Source of the DNA: Phormidesmis priestleyi BC1401
GTDB lineage: Bacteria; Cyanobacteriota; Cyanobacteriia; Leptolyngbyales; Leptolyngbyaceae
Direction: 5' to 3'
NCBI RefSeq assembly: GCF_001650195.1
Contig: NZ_LXYR01000028.1
Coordinates: 1 to 63,473 of the forward strand
DNA: 63,473 bases
The notes beneath the pieces were generated by a model that was given only the letters and a program-made list of their open reading frames with translations, made no database searches and was not told the origin of the DNA. Positions 44,035 to 53,727 of the stretch are shown here, one piece after another. Position 1 is the first letter of the stretch. Each line of letters opens with the position of its first letter. Made by a program: the position numbers and the translations under genes.

Positions 44035-45231
44035 CTATTGGTCAGCACGATTAGTCGGAAACGCGCCGGGACGTACACGAATCGTCTTAGGCTGATTGCC
44101 ACGAATGACTTCAACTTCTAGCGGAGTGCCGATCGAGCTAGATTCTACTTGAGCTTGCACATCAGAAGCGGTCTTGACCTGAGCGCCGTTGATTTTCTGA
44201 ATCACATCTCCCTGCTGCATTCCACCCTGAGCGGCAGGAGAATTGTCTAACACCCGTGCAACATAGACCCCTCGATCTTGACTGACGTTAACCTGAGTTC
44301 CCTGGTCTTTATTGATCTCATCTCTGATTGTTGGAGTCAAATCAACCATCTGAATTCCTAAGAACGGATGCTCAACTCGACCTTTGCTAAATAGCTGCTC
44401 AACGACTCGTCTCGCGGTCTCGATCGGAATGGCAAACCCCAACCCCTGAGCATCTGCCCGAATTGCGGTGTTGATGCCGATCACCTCTCCGCGATCGTTC
44501 AACAATGGTCCGCCAGAGTTGCCCGGATTGATTGCCGCATCGGTTTGAATAAAGCTGACCCGCTTATCAGGCACGCCTACTTGAGAACTGGAGCGATCGA
44601 GCGCGCTAATAATGCCTGCTGTCACGGTGTTATCGAGTCCAAACGGGTTGCCAATGGCGATCGCCCACTGACCCGGCAGCAACGTCGAAGAGTTTCCCAA
44701 CTGCACGCTCGGCAGATTGCTGGCGTTGATTTTCACGGCTGCAACATCTGTCACCGGATCGATCCCCACCACTTTCCCTTCAAAGGTGCGCCCATCTTTG
44801 AGCTTGACCTCAACGGTGTCTGACCCCGAAACCACATGAGCGTTCGTGACGAGACGACCATCGGCGCTGACAATAAACCCTGACCCCGTACCCCGTTCGA
44901 CTCGATCTTCAGGGGCAGGAAGTTGGTCGCCAAAAAACCGCTTAAATAAGGGGTTGCGTAAAGCATCAGGACCCTGACTGTTGACTCGTCGGGCAGAGTC
45001 AATTCTGACGACAGCAGGTCCAACTTTTTCGACGGCAGCCGCAATGAAGTTTGAGTTGTTGGTCGCGCTATCTGAGACGGCGATCTTGGTCGATTGATTG
45101 GCAAAAAGGGGCAACCCAGACGGCGAACTGCTGCTGAGTCGATCGTTGTAGTGACTGCTAATCAGGGCAGCACCTCCCCCAATTGCTAATAGTGAAGTGC
45201 CGATCGCCAATTGCTTAAAGGAGAGAACCAT
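44035..45231 (-). CDS. HtrA/DegP-type serine protease with one PDZ domain, 398 aa
   Basis: The protease removes damaged proteins in the periplasm or lumen. A hydrophobic N-terminal segment (LAIGTSLLAIGGGAALI) serves as signal or anchor. The triad is His in LVTNAHVV, Asp in DPVTDVAAVKI and Ser in NPGNSGGPLLND. One PDZ domain (residues about 290-390) contains QDRGVYVARVLDNSPAAQGG. One PDZ and this length match the cyanobacterial HhoA/HhoB/HtrA group, but which member cannot be said. Confidence 0.93.
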   Translation of the reverse strand: MVLSFKQLAIGTSLLAIGGGAALISSHYNDRLSSSSPSGLPLFANQSTKIAVSDSATNNSNFIAAAVEKVGPAVVRIDSARRVNSQGPDALRNPLFKRFFGDQLPAPEDRVERGTGSGFIVSADGRLVTNAHVVSGSDTVEVKLKDGRTFEGKVVGIDPVTDVAAVKINASNLPSVQLGNSSTLLPGQWAIAIGNPFGLDNTVTAGIISALDRSSSQVGVPDKRVSFIQTDAAINPGNSGGPLLNDRGEVIGINTAIRADAQGLGFAIPIETARRVVEQLFSKGRVEHPFLGIQMVDLTPTIRDEINKDQGTQVNVSQDRGVYVARVLDNSPAAQGGMQQGDVIQKINGAQVKTASDVQAQVESSSIGTPLEVEVIRGNQPKTIRVRPGAFPTNRADQ

Positions 45232-45420
45232 AAAACTCGATCGCTCTGTATCGCCCTACTTTAACCTTAATCTGATTGAAGCGGTTGCCAGCTTGCCTTA
45301 AGGATTCCTAAACACAAGAATGCCCAGCATAGCTCGCGGCTCAAGCACAGCAGCGCTTAAAGAATAATCAAGGCTTCATATCCATTGCTAGTTCTGCCTT
45401 AAAGTGAGATAGTTTGAATG

Positions 45421-45565
45421 CCCGATCGGTTCTGATGAAGACCAGTCATTAGAAGTAAAGGGGAAAGTTTGGTGTGAGTCCAACGCTGTCCCGCAACTGT
45501 CATTCAAGAATGGGTTGAGAGTGCTCAAAACCCAGCTTGAGGAGCCAGGATGCCCGCCGATCCGC
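45421..45565 (+). promoter_or_regulatory. Cobalamin riboswitch
   Basis: The core has the class's conserved blocks: AAAGGGGAAAGTTTGGTGTG, then AGTCCAACGCTGTCCCGCAA (45477-45496), and GAGCCAGGATGCCCGCC (45542-45558, the B12 box). GATCGGT (45424-45430) and CCGATC (45557-45562) close the outer stem. Two hairpins follow (45571-45590 and 45601-45615), the last before TTAATT, so the switch may act on transcription. Downstream genes are cbtB and an unknown membrane protein, so expression should fall when B12 is plentiful. Confidence 0.88.
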
Positions 45566-45638
45566 GCAAAGCGCAATGCAAGAATTGCGCCTATCAACCC
45601 GAACGGATTCCGTTCTTAATTCATCTGCGAGGTACAGA

Positions 45639-45830
45639 ATGATTACTCGATCGACTGCTTCTATTCAGCAACAGGCGGTTCGCTTCACGCTATCCACGCC
45701 TGTGCAAGCCACACTTTACATTTCACTCTGCGCTCTTATTCTGTGGACTATTTACTTCACCACCTATCCGGCTGTGCATGACAAAGTGCATTCCCTCCGT
45801 CACCACACACTGACGGTTTCTTGTCACTAG
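45639..45830 (+). CDS. cbtB: CbtB family cobalt transporter subunit, 63 aa
   Basis: The short protein has one membrane helix (TLYISLCALILWTIYFTTYP, residues 24-43) followed by a His-containing end, HDKVHSLRHHTLTVSCH, typical of CbtB. CbtB is a predicted partner in cobalt uptake, usually controlled by B12 riboswitches, as here. The ATG at 45639 follows GAGG; a longer frame from 45537 would run through the riboswitch and is rejected. The usual partner cbtA is absent; a different membrane protein follows after 35 bases. Confidence 0.85.
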   Translation: MITRSTASIQQQAVRFTLSTPVQATLYISLCALILWTIYFTTYPAVHDKVHSLRHHTLTVSCH

Positions 45831-45865
45831 AGACGACAGCCCAAACCTAACAGAGTGAAGTAGAA

Positions 45866-47089
45866 ATGCCCAAATTGAAGATTTCTGTACTCATCAGCGT
45901 GATTTGCTTGATGAGTATGATTGTTTATGGAGCGGTAGGATTTTCCCAAACTCCTCAGCCTACTGTGCGACTGACAGCCGATCCGGCGATCTCTTCGAGT
46001 AACCCGCAAGGGGTCGCTCAACTTGTCCCTTTTGAAGCAGAGGCAACGACTTACCAGCCTCCTGCTCGTCTGACTCTTCAGGCTATGGACGCATCGGGTC
46101 AACCTTTAGAAAACGCCCACATTCATTTACAGATTTTCACACCGTCTAAAACGCCCTGGTTCACCACAGATTTTCCGATCGTGGAAGGAACCACGTTACT
46201 GGAGATAGATGCAGTGGCTCCTAAGGGCGAGTTAACTCTTCAGCAGGTGTTTCCCATCAGAGGCACTTATCGGCTGTTGGCAAAGGTCACTCCGCAAACG
46301 GCGAATGCTTTTGCACCGTTTGAGCAGACTTTAACCCTTTCAATTCCTGAAAACTGGGTGAAGTATCAGAATTTTGCTGTTTTAGTCGCTATTTTATTAG
46401 CGGTGGGAATCGGTGGGGGTTGGATCATCGGAGGACGGCAACCCATTCAACCGGGAGAAATCGCGCCGCAGCCAGTCCGATTATTGCTCAGTGGAGCGAT
46501 CGGGGTTGCGATCGTCGCGCTGCTGGTCATCAACGTTAGCGCAGAGATGGCGCAGTCGGGAATGTCAATGCCGATGTCGCATATGAGCAAAGCGGCTCCT
46601 TCAGCAGACCAGCCAAGCCGAATCCAGTCTCAGGGGCTAGATGTGCGGCTCTCAGGCGATACTAACGCCACGGTGGGCAAACTGGCTCAGTTTCAAGTGA
46701 CCGCGATCGACCTCAACACTAACCAGTCCGTTCAAGATCTGATCTTGAATCTTAAAGCCACGCAGCTCGAAAACAACTGGGTTGCTTTTGCTTATCAAGG
46801 CGTTTCTGATGCAGCAGGAACCCTGACCTGGCAGCAGCAATTCTTCGACGGTGCTCCTCACAAAATCGAAGTAGAAGTTGCGCCTGCACCAAACTCAAAC
46901 CGAACGTTTCAGCCGTTTGCAGTGGCACAGACGATCGAGGTTGAAGGAGTCGCGCCCCCGCTCTTGGTTCGCTTGATCAGTTTGAGCTATCTCGTCGGTG
47001 TGGTTGGGGCTGGGTTAGCGTTGGGGTTGATGCGACGACAGCGTACTCGACTTGCAAGGCATCAGACCGCACACTCTGTCAGGATCTAA
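45866..47089 (+). CDS. B12-switch-controlled membrane protein with two extracytoplasmic domains, 407 aa
   Basis: The order is: signal or anchor (LISVICLMSMIVYGAVGFS, residues 9-27), beta-rich domain (about 30-165), two membrane helices (FAVLVAILLAVGIGGGWII near 172-190 and LLLSGAIGVAIVALLVINV near 208-226), a Met/His stretch AQSGMSMPMSHMSK (near 231-244), a second beta domain (about 255-365), and a final membrane helix (LVGVVGAGLALGL). The Met/His stretch could bind metal. I do not recognise a named family; the domains resemble Ig-like/FixH-type modules. Its place behind the B12 riboswitch and cbtB implies a role in cobalt uptake. Confidence 0.8.
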   Translation: MPKLKISVLISVICLMSMIVYGAVGFSQTPQPTVRLTADPAISSSNPQGVAQLVPFEAEATTYQPPARLTLQAMDASGQPLENAHIHLQIFTPSKTPWFTTDFPIVEGTTLLEIDAVAPKGELTLQQVFPIRGTYRLLAKVTPQTANAFAPFEQTLTLSIPENWVKYQNFAVLVAILLAVGIGGGWIIGGRQPIQPGEIAPQPVRLLLSGAIGVAIVALLVINVSAEMAQSGMSMPMSHMSKAAPSADQPSRIQSQGLDVRLSGDTNATVGKLAQFQVTAIDLNTNQSVQDLILNLKATQLENNWVAFAYQGVSDAAGTLTWQQQFFDGAPHKIEVEVAPAPNSNRTFQPFAVAQTIEVEGVAPPLLVRLISLSYLVGVVGAGLALGLMRRQRTRLARHQTAHSVRI

Positions 47090-47119
47090 GCGACTGCATT
47101 TAGTCGATCGCCGTTTGAA

Positions 47120-47240
47120 TAGACCTCTTGCATGAATCCTTTGCCCTCACCCTAGCCCTCTCCCTAAGGAGAGGGGACAAGAGGTTCTAGCTCCCTTCTC
47201 CCTGGGGAGGAGGGCTATCCAGATTCACGTAGGAGGTCTA
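47120..47240. repeat. MITE-like element, TAGACCTC ends
   Basis: The 121-base repeat starts TAGACCTCTTGCATGAATCC and ends GATTCACGTAGGAGGTCTA, an imperfect 19-base inverted repeat. CCCTCTCC...GGAGAGGGG forms the core. Confidence 0.8.
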
Positions 47241-47294
47241 ATAAGCGGGCAGTGAGTCTAGCAGTCGCAGTGGCAACTGCCCAGCCGATGACGT

Positions 47295-50200
47295 TTAGTT
47301 TCCGCGTGAAGGTCTAGCTTTTGGGCGGTAAAAGAATCGAGGCAGCTTTAGCTGCGAATGCCCAAGCCGTTTTCGCAATGCCTCTAGGTAGGTGTAAAAC
47401 ACAGGTGTGAGATACAGCGTCAACACTTGCGAAAACAGCAGCCCACCCACGATCGCGATTCCTAACGGACGGCGCGATTCTGAACCCGCCCCAACCCCCA
47501 GGGCGATCGGCAATGTTCCGACTAAGGCTGCCATTGTCGTCATCATGATCGGACGGAATCGCACTACGCACGCTTCGTAAATCGCATCGTAGGGAAGTTT
47601 GCCTTCATTGCGCTGTTTGTCGATCGCAAAGTCCACCAGCATAATGCCGTTTTTCTTCACGATGCCGACTAACAAAATGATGCCGATAAACGAATAGAGA
47701 TTTAGCTCGACTTGAAAGATCAGCAGCGTCAATAATGCCCCAAACCCGGCAGATGGAAGCCCCGAAAGAATCGTGAGCGGATGAATAAAGTCCTCGTATA
47801 AAATACCCAGAATGAGATAGATCACCACGATCGACACCAACAACAGCCAGCCTAAATCATTAAATGACTGTTGAAATACTTGAGTTGAGCCTTGAAAACT
47901 GGCAGTGACTGTAGGTGGCAAAACGTCTTGGGCTACTTTCTGAATGGCTTCGGTCGCTTGGCTGAGTGACATACCTTGAAGGGTATCAAACGAGATCGTC
48001 GCCGAAGGCAACCCTGACAGGTGATTAACCGTTAGCGGACTCACCCCTTGAGTAATTGTCGCGACAGCGTTAAGCGGAATCGTTTGCCCTTTGCTCGATT
48101 GGATATACAGCATCGATAGCGCACTTGGATCGGTTTGGAATTCTGGCTTCAGTTCTGAAATCACATAGAACTGATTGTTAGGCGTATAAATGGTTGAAAT
48201 CTGCCCAGAACCATATGCCGCGCCGAGTGTGCTGCCAATTTGTTGAGCGGTGATGCCAAAGGTTGCTGCTTTATCGTGATCGACTTGCACTTGCACTTGC
48301 GGGGTGCTGAGTTGCAAATCGCTATCAACGCCGCGCAGCCCAGGAATGGTTTTAACTTTGGCAAGCAGAAGCGGAATCGATTGTCGCAGTGCTTGTAGAT
48401 CTAGGCTCTGCAACGTGAACTGATAGGTAGAGTTAGTTTGTTGTCCGCCGATCGGAATGGCAGAGGGCGATCGCAAAAAGGCTTGAATGCCCGGAACTCG
48501 CCGCAGCTTAGGCGTGAGTTCTTGAATAATCTCGTCTGCACTCAGTTGGCGCTGTCCTCGTGGCTTTAGTCGAATCGTGACGCGCCCACTATTGACCGAG
48601 GCGTTAGGACCGCTCGCGCCCACTGTTGAATTGATTGCATCAATATTAGGATCTTGGCGGATGATATCGACGATCGCCTGTTGGTGACGCAGCATATCGC
48701 TAAATGAAATATCTTGAGCCGTTTTTGTGTTGCCCATCAGTTGTCCGGTGTCTTCAGTTGGAATGAAGCCCTTTGGAACCAGGGTGAATAGATAAACAGT
48801 CATCGCTAAGATGATCACAGACACGATCAGCGTCAAAAATCGAAATTTTAACACGGGTTTGAGCGTCCACTCATAGGCGCTCAACAATGCGTTAAATGCA
48901 CCTTCTGAAAGGCGATAAAGACGATTTTGTGAATGGTTATGCTGTGTTGTTAGGAATCGACTGCACAACATGGGCGTTAGACTTAGTGAAACAAAGCCTG
49001 AAACCAAAATTGCAATACTAATCGTAATCGCAAACTCATGGAACAAACGACCGATTAAGCCTCCCATAAACATAATCGGAATGAACACGGCTACCAGCGA
49101 GAGCGTCATCGATAAAATGGTAAAGCCGATTTCTCGTGATCCGTTAAGAGCCGCTTCATGAGGCGTTTCACCCATTTCTTGATGTCGCACAATATTTTCT
49201 AGCACCACGATCGCGTCATCGACTACAAAGCCGACCGAAAGCGTTAACGCCATCAGCGATAAGTTGTCGAGCGAGTAGCCTAATAAATACATGGCGGCAA
49301 ACGTGCCGATAATCGCGATCGGTAACGCCAAGCTGGGAATGATGGTCGCGGGTAGATTTCGCAAAAAGACAAAAATCACGAGAATCACCAGCCCGATCGA
49401 CAGCACCAGCGTAAATTTGACATCGTTGACAGAAGCGCGGATCGATTGAGATCGATCGTATAGAACACCCATCTCGATCGCAGGTGGAATTTGCGATTGC
49501 AGGGTCGGCATGAGTTGCTTAATTTCATCGACAATATTGACAGTGTTGGCACCCGGCTGTGGTTGCACTGCTAGGACGATCGACGGTTGATTAGCGATAT
49601 TCTGGTCGTAAAAGCGATTGGTAACTTTGTTGTTTTGCACATCATCGGTTACGGTTGCCACATCTCCTAACCGAACGGCTGCACCATTTTTGTAGGAAAT
49701 GATTAGCGATCGATACCCTGCTGCATCGGTGAGTTGTCCGTTTGCTTGAATCAAATAGCGTTTATCAGGACCCGACAAACTTCCGGTTGGTAGCTCAACA
49801 TTTCCCTGCTGAACCGCCGTTTTGACTTGATTTAGCCCCATGCCTCGCGTCGCCAATTCGCGCGGGTCAAGCTGAATGCGCACCGCATATTGCTTCTGAC
49901 CATAAACCGAGACTTGCGCCACTCCGCTGATCATCGAAATCGGCTCAGCGATCGTGATTTCAGCCGCTTCGTCTACTGCCGCGATCGGGAGTGTTTTTGA
50001 GTAGAGATACAGGAACAAAATTGGAGAGACTGAGGGATTGACTTTGCGGTAAGTGGGCGGACGTGGCATTCCGGCGGGCAACTGCCCTGCGGCGGCAGCG
50101 ATCGCGGCTTGCACGTCTTTGGCAGCATCCGTCACCTTGCGGCTAAAGTCGAACTGTAAGGAGATGTTTGTACTCCCCGTAGAACTCGTCGAGTTGAATG

Positions 50201-50444
50201 AATTCAGCCCCGCAATCTCGGTAAACTGCCGCTCTAACGGTGCTGCAACCGATGATGCCATCGTTTCTGGTGTTGCCCCCGGCAGACTCGCAGATACGTT
50301 GACAAACGGATAGTCTACGTTGGGAAGCGCACTAATCGGCAACAGCACATAGCTCATGAGACCGAAGATCACAATTCCCAGCATCACCAGGGTTGTCATC
50401 ACCGGACGGCGAATAAAGAGTTCTGAAAGGTTCATCAGGGGCAC
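47295..50444 (-). CDS. RND efflux transporter (HAE1/AcrB-like), 1049 aa
   Basis: This is the last gene of the efflux operon. The proton-driven inner-membrane pump has 12 membrane helices and two large periplasmic loops. The start MNLSELFIRRPVMTTLVMLG is typical, and the proton-relay Asp pair lies in LSVGFVVDDAIVVLENIVRH (near residue 407). GFIPTEDTGQL and the C-terminal VGIVKKNGIMLVDFAI are also family marks. It is about 55-60 percent similar by eye to the pump encoded upstream, so they may form a mixed trimer like MdtB/MdtC. Substrates are unknown. Confidence 0.93.
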   Translation of the reverse strand: MPLMNLSELFIRRPVMTTLVMLGIVIFGLMSYVLLPISALPNVDYPFVNVSASLPGATPETMASSVAAPLERQFTEIAGLNSFNSTSSTGSTNISLQFDFSRKVTDAAKDVQAAIAAAAGQLPAGMPRPPTYRKVNPSVSPILFLYLYSKTLPIAAVDEAAEITIAEPISMISGVAQVSVYGQKQYAVRIQLDPRELATRGMGLNQVKTAVQQGNVELPTGSLSGPDKRYLIQANGQLTDAAGYRSLIISYKNGAAVRLGDVATVTDDVQNNKVTNRFYDQNIANQPSIVLAVQPQPGANTVNIVDEIKQLMPTLQSQIPPAIEMGVLYDRSQSIRASVNDVKFTLVLSIGLVILVIFVFLRNLPATIIPSLALPIAIIGTFAAMYLLGYSLDNLSLMALTLSVGFVVDDAIVVLENIVRHQEMGETPHEAALNGSREIGFTILSMTLSLVAVFIPIMFMGGLIGRLFHEFAITISIAILVSGFVSLSLTPMLCSRFLTTQHNHSQNRLYRLSEGAFNALLSAYEWTLKPVLKFRFLTLIVSVIILAMTVYLFTLVPKGFIPTEDTGQLMGNTKTAQDISFSDMLRHQQAIVDIIRQDPNIDAINSTVGASGPNASVNSGRVTIRLKPRGQRQLSADEIIQELTPKLRRVPGIQAFLRSPSAIPIGGQQTNSTYQFTLQSLDLQALRQSIPLLLAKVKTIPGLRGVDSDLQLSTPQVQVQVDHDKAATFGITAQQIGSTLGAAYGSGQISTIYTPNNQFYVISELKPEFQTDPSALSMLYIQSSKGQTIPLNAVATITQGVSPLTVNHLSGLPSATISFDTLQGMSLSQATEAIQKVAQDVLPPTVTASFQGSTQVFQQSFNDLGWLLLVSIVVIYLILGILYEDFIHPLTILSGLPSAGFGALLTLLIFQVELNLYSFIGIILLVGIVKKNGIMLVDFAIDKQRNEGKLPYDAIYEACVVRFRPIMMTTMAALVGTLPIALGVGAGSESRRPLGIAIVGGLLFSQVLTLYLTPVFYTYLEALRKRLGHSQLKLPRFFYRPKARPSRGN

Positions 50445-50493
50445 TTTCCCAGAAAGGTTGCGGGTCTAAAAAAACGTTCAAACTGAGGAGAAA

Positions 50494-53400
50494 CTACGAT
50501 CGACTTCCGCCCAGTGAGAGGACACGAGCAAACTTCGTGTGGGCGATCTTCTTGCGCCATGCTTCCATGTAGATGTAGAACACAGGCGTTATATACAGCG
50601 TCAAGATCTGCGAGAAAATTAGACCTCCAACCACCGCAATTCCTAGTGGGCGACGAGACTCAGAGCCCGCACCGAATCCGATCGCGATCGGTAACGTACC
50701 CATCAGTGCCGCCATTGTGGTCATCATAATCGGACGAAAGCGCACCAAACAGGCTTGATAAATCGCCTCAGATGGTTTTTTGGCTTCGTCGCGCTGTGAC
50801 TCGATCGCAAAGTCCACCATCATGATGCCGTTTTTCTTCACAATGCCGACCAGCAGCATAATGCCAATAAACGAGTAGACGTTGAGTTCAACATGAAAGA
50901 TCAGCAGCGTTAGCAATGCCCCAAATCCCGCCGATGGCAATCCTGAAAGAATCGTAATCGGATGAATAAAATCCTCGTATAAAATACCCAGAATTAGATA
51001 GATGACGAGAATTGCAATTAACAGCAATAGCAATAGATCGGGTAATGAACTCTGGAATACCTGGCTTGCCCCTTGAAAGCTCGTTGTAACGCTAACCGGA
51101 ATGACACTTTGAATCAGATTCTCAATTTCCTGATTTGCCTCACCTAACGACGCACCAGGCGTAAGATTATAGGAAATAGTTGCCGCACTCAGACGACCAA
51201 CATGATTTATCATCAGTGGCGCAACGCCAGTAGAAATCGTGGCAAACGTGCTGAGGGGAACTGCCTGAACGCTGGAACTGCTGGTAGTCTTAGCTCCTGT
51301 TGCAGTCGTACCATTGTTGCTCGTGTTATTGGTCGTTTCACCCAGATTGCTTGAATTATTAGCAGATGTACCCGAACTGCCATTCGCATTCACATAAAGC
51401 TGCAACAGTGCATTTGGCTCTTGCTGATACTGCGGTTCGAGTTCTAGAATCACCTGATACTGATTGCTTGCTGCATAGATTGTCGAGACTTGATATCCTC
51501 CATAAGCATTTCTCAGCGTGTTTTCAATCTGTTGAGCAGTAATGCCCAACGCTGAAGCTTTATCTCGATCGATGTTCAGCCTTACTTGTGATGTTGTTTG
51601 CAAATCGCTGTTGACATCTTGAATTTGCGGCAAATTCTTCATTTTGTCCACGAGCTGCGGCACATATTGCTGCAAGGGTTGAACATCGCTGCTTTGCAGC
51701 CCTAGTTGATAGAGACCTGTAGACTGCTGAGTGCCGATCGGAATCGCAGGCGGATTTTGTAAAAATACCTGAATGCCCGGAATAGCAGCAAGTTTCGGGC
51801 GTAGAGCTTGCACAATCTCATCCGCGTTTAAATGACGCTGATCGCGGGGTTTGAGTCGAATAAACAAGCTGCCTGTATTGCTTGGCGTTCCGCCACCACT
51901 GCCCGTTGCACTCGCACCGCCGCCAATGTTTGAGTTGACTGCATCCACGTTTGGATCTTGACGAATCACGTTCACTACTTCTTGCTGATGTTTTACCAAC
52001 GCGTCAAATGAAGCATCTTGTGCCGCTTGCGTCACGCCCGTGATTTTTCCGGTATCTTCACTAGGAATAAAGCCTTTTGGAATCACCACCAGCAAGGCAA
52101 CGGTGACAAAGAACATCGCAATGGACAAAATCATAGTGGTGCGATGAAACTTTAAGGCTTGCTTCAGGCTCCACTCATATTGGGCTAAAAACCAGTCGAA
52201 TACTCGTTCAGACGCGCGATACAGCCGACTTTGACGTGAGTGATTTATTGGACGCAGAAATCGACTACACAACATCGGTGTAAGCGTCAACGAAACGAAA
52301 CCAGATACCAGAATTGAAACCGCGATCGTCACCGCAAATTCATGAAATAGTCGCCCCAATAACCCACTCATGAAAAGCATGGGGATGAATACGGCGACCA
52401 ACGAAAGCGTCATCGATAAAATGGTGAAACTGATCTCGCGTGAGCCATTGAGCGCGGCTTCAAGAGGCGCTTCACCCATTTCTAGATGCCGCACAATATT
52501 TTCGAGCATGACGATCGCATCATCGACTACAAATCCGACTGAAAGCGTCAGCGCCATCAGCGATAAGTTATCTAACGAGAAATGAAGCTGCTGCATTACG
52601 GCAAAGGTGCCGATTAGCGAAACAGGTAGCGCCAAACTGGGAATAACGGTTGCAGGCAGATTGCGTAGAAATAAGAAAATGACTAAGACAACCAGCGCGA
52701 TCGTCAGCATCAGCGTAAATCGCACATCATTGACAGAATCTCGAATCGCTTGAGACGCATCATAAAGAATACCAACTTCAACCGATTTGGGAATCTGATC
52801 TCCCAGCTTTGGTAATAGTTTTTTAATCGTATCGACCACCTGGACGGTATTGGTTCCCGGTTGACGTTGAATGCTGAGAATAATAGCGCGAGTATCATTG
52901 TACCAACTCGCGATATTATCATTTTCAACGCTGTCGATAATGCGACCGAGTTGCTGAAGATAAACTGGAGAGCCATCTTTGTAAGCAACAATCAACGATT
53001 TGTAAGCGGCTGCGTCCTCAAGCTGCCCGTTTGTTTGCACGGTATAGCTTTTATTTGTACCCGAAAGGCTACCAGTCGGTAAGTTGACGTTGCCCTGCTG
53101 AATCGCCGTTTGCACTTGATCGAGTCCGAGTTGCCGAGTCGCTAACTGCTGCGGGTCAAGCTGAATTCGAGCCGCATATTTTTGCGAACCATACACTTGC
53201 ACCTGTGCCACGCCACCGATCGTAGACAGCTTTTGCGCCACATAGGTCTCAGCGTAGTTGTCTACTTCAGACAAAGGCAGCGTCGGAGACTTGAGATACA
53301 GGTATAAAATCGGCTGATCTGCGGGATTGACTTTGCTATAGGTCGGCGGATTTGGTAGATCATTGGGAATTTGACCTGATGATGATGAAATGGCTGCTTC

Positions 53401-53724
53401 GACATCTTGCGCCGCGTCATCAATGTTGCGGCTAAGGTCGAATTGCAGCGTGATTTGCGTCGAGCCAAGCGTGCTGGTTGAGTTGAGCGTATCAACCCCG
53501 GCAATACTCGAAAATTGCTTTTCTAGCGGACGGGCAACCGATGCTGCCATCGTTTCAGGGCTTGCACCGGGGCGAGACGCTGTGATTTGAATCGTGGGAT
53601 AATCTACGCTTGGCAAGTCACTGATTGGCAGCAAACGGTAACTCATAACGCCGAAGATCAAGATTCCTACCATCACGAGCGTCGTCATGATCGGGCGGCG
53701 AATAAACAGTTGTGAGAGATTCAT
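50494..53724 (-). CDS. RND efflux transporter (HAE1/AcrB-like), 1076 aa
   Basis: It has the same architecture as the downstream pump, with MNLSQLFIRRPIMTTLVMVG at the start and LSVGFVVDDAIVMLENIVRH for the proton relay. Unlike its partner it has a stretch of about 40 residues rich in Asn, Ser, Thr and Gly (NANGSSGTSANNSSNLGETT...) in the second periplasmic loop near residue 780-820, which is absent from the paralog. The start lies 3 bases after the fusion protein stop, showing tight operon structure. Confidence 0.93.
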   Translation of the reverse strand: MNLSQLFIRRPIMTTLVMVGILIFGVMSYRLLPISDLPSVDYPTIQITASRPGASPETMAASVARPLEKQFSSIAGVDTLNSTSTLGSTQITLQFDLSRNIDDAAQDVEAAISSSSGQIPNDLPNPPTYSKVNPADQPILYLYLKSPTLPLSEVDNYAETYVAQKLSTIGGVAQVQVYGSQKYAARIQLDPQQLATRQLGLDQVQTAIQQGNVNLPTGSLSGTNKSYTVQTNGQLEDAAAYKSLIVAYKDGSPVYLQQLGRIIDSVENDNIASWYNDTRAIILSIQRQPGTNTVQVVDTIKKLLPKLGDQIPKSVEVGILYDASQAIRDSVNDVRFTLMLTIALVVLVIFLFLRNLPATVIPSLALPVSLIGTFAVMQQLHFSLDNLSLMALTLSVGFVVDDAIVMLENIVRHLEMGEAPLEAALNGSREISFTILSMTLSLVAVFIPMLFMSGLLGRLFHEFAVTIAVSILVSGFVSLTLTPMLCSRFLRPINHSRQSRLYRASERVFDWFLAQYEWSLKQALKFHRTTMILSIAMFFVTVALLVVIPKGFIPSEDTGKITGVTQAAQDASFDALVKHQQEVVNVIRQDPNVDAVNSNIGGGASATGSGGGTPSNTGSLFIRLKPRDQRHLNADEIVQALRPKLAAIPGIQVFLQNPPAIPIGTQQSTGLYQLGLQSSDVQPLQQYVPQLVDKMKNLPQIQDVNSDLQTTSQVRLNIDRDKASALGITAQQIENTLRNAYGGYQVSTIYAASNQYQVILELEPQYQQEPNALLQLYVNANGSSGTSANNSSNLGETTNNTSNNGTTATGAKTTSSSSVQAVPLSTFATISTGVAPLMINHVGRLSAATISYNLTPGASLGEANQEIENLIQSVIPVSVTTSFQGASQVFQSSLPDLLLLLLIAILVIYLILGILYEDFIHPITILSGLPSAGFGALLTLLIFHVELNVYSFIGIMLLVGIVKKNGIMMVDFAIESQRDEAKKPSEAIYQACLVRFRPIMMTTMAALMGTLPIAIGFGAGSESRRPLGIAVVGGLIFSQILTLYITPVFYIYMEAWRKKIAHTKFARVLSLGGSRS

Positions 53725-53727
53725 AAA

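Noticed and set aside
45537-45638. N-terminal extension of cbtB
   Set aside because: It would be encoded by riboswitch sequence; ATG 45639 gives the normal CbtB length.
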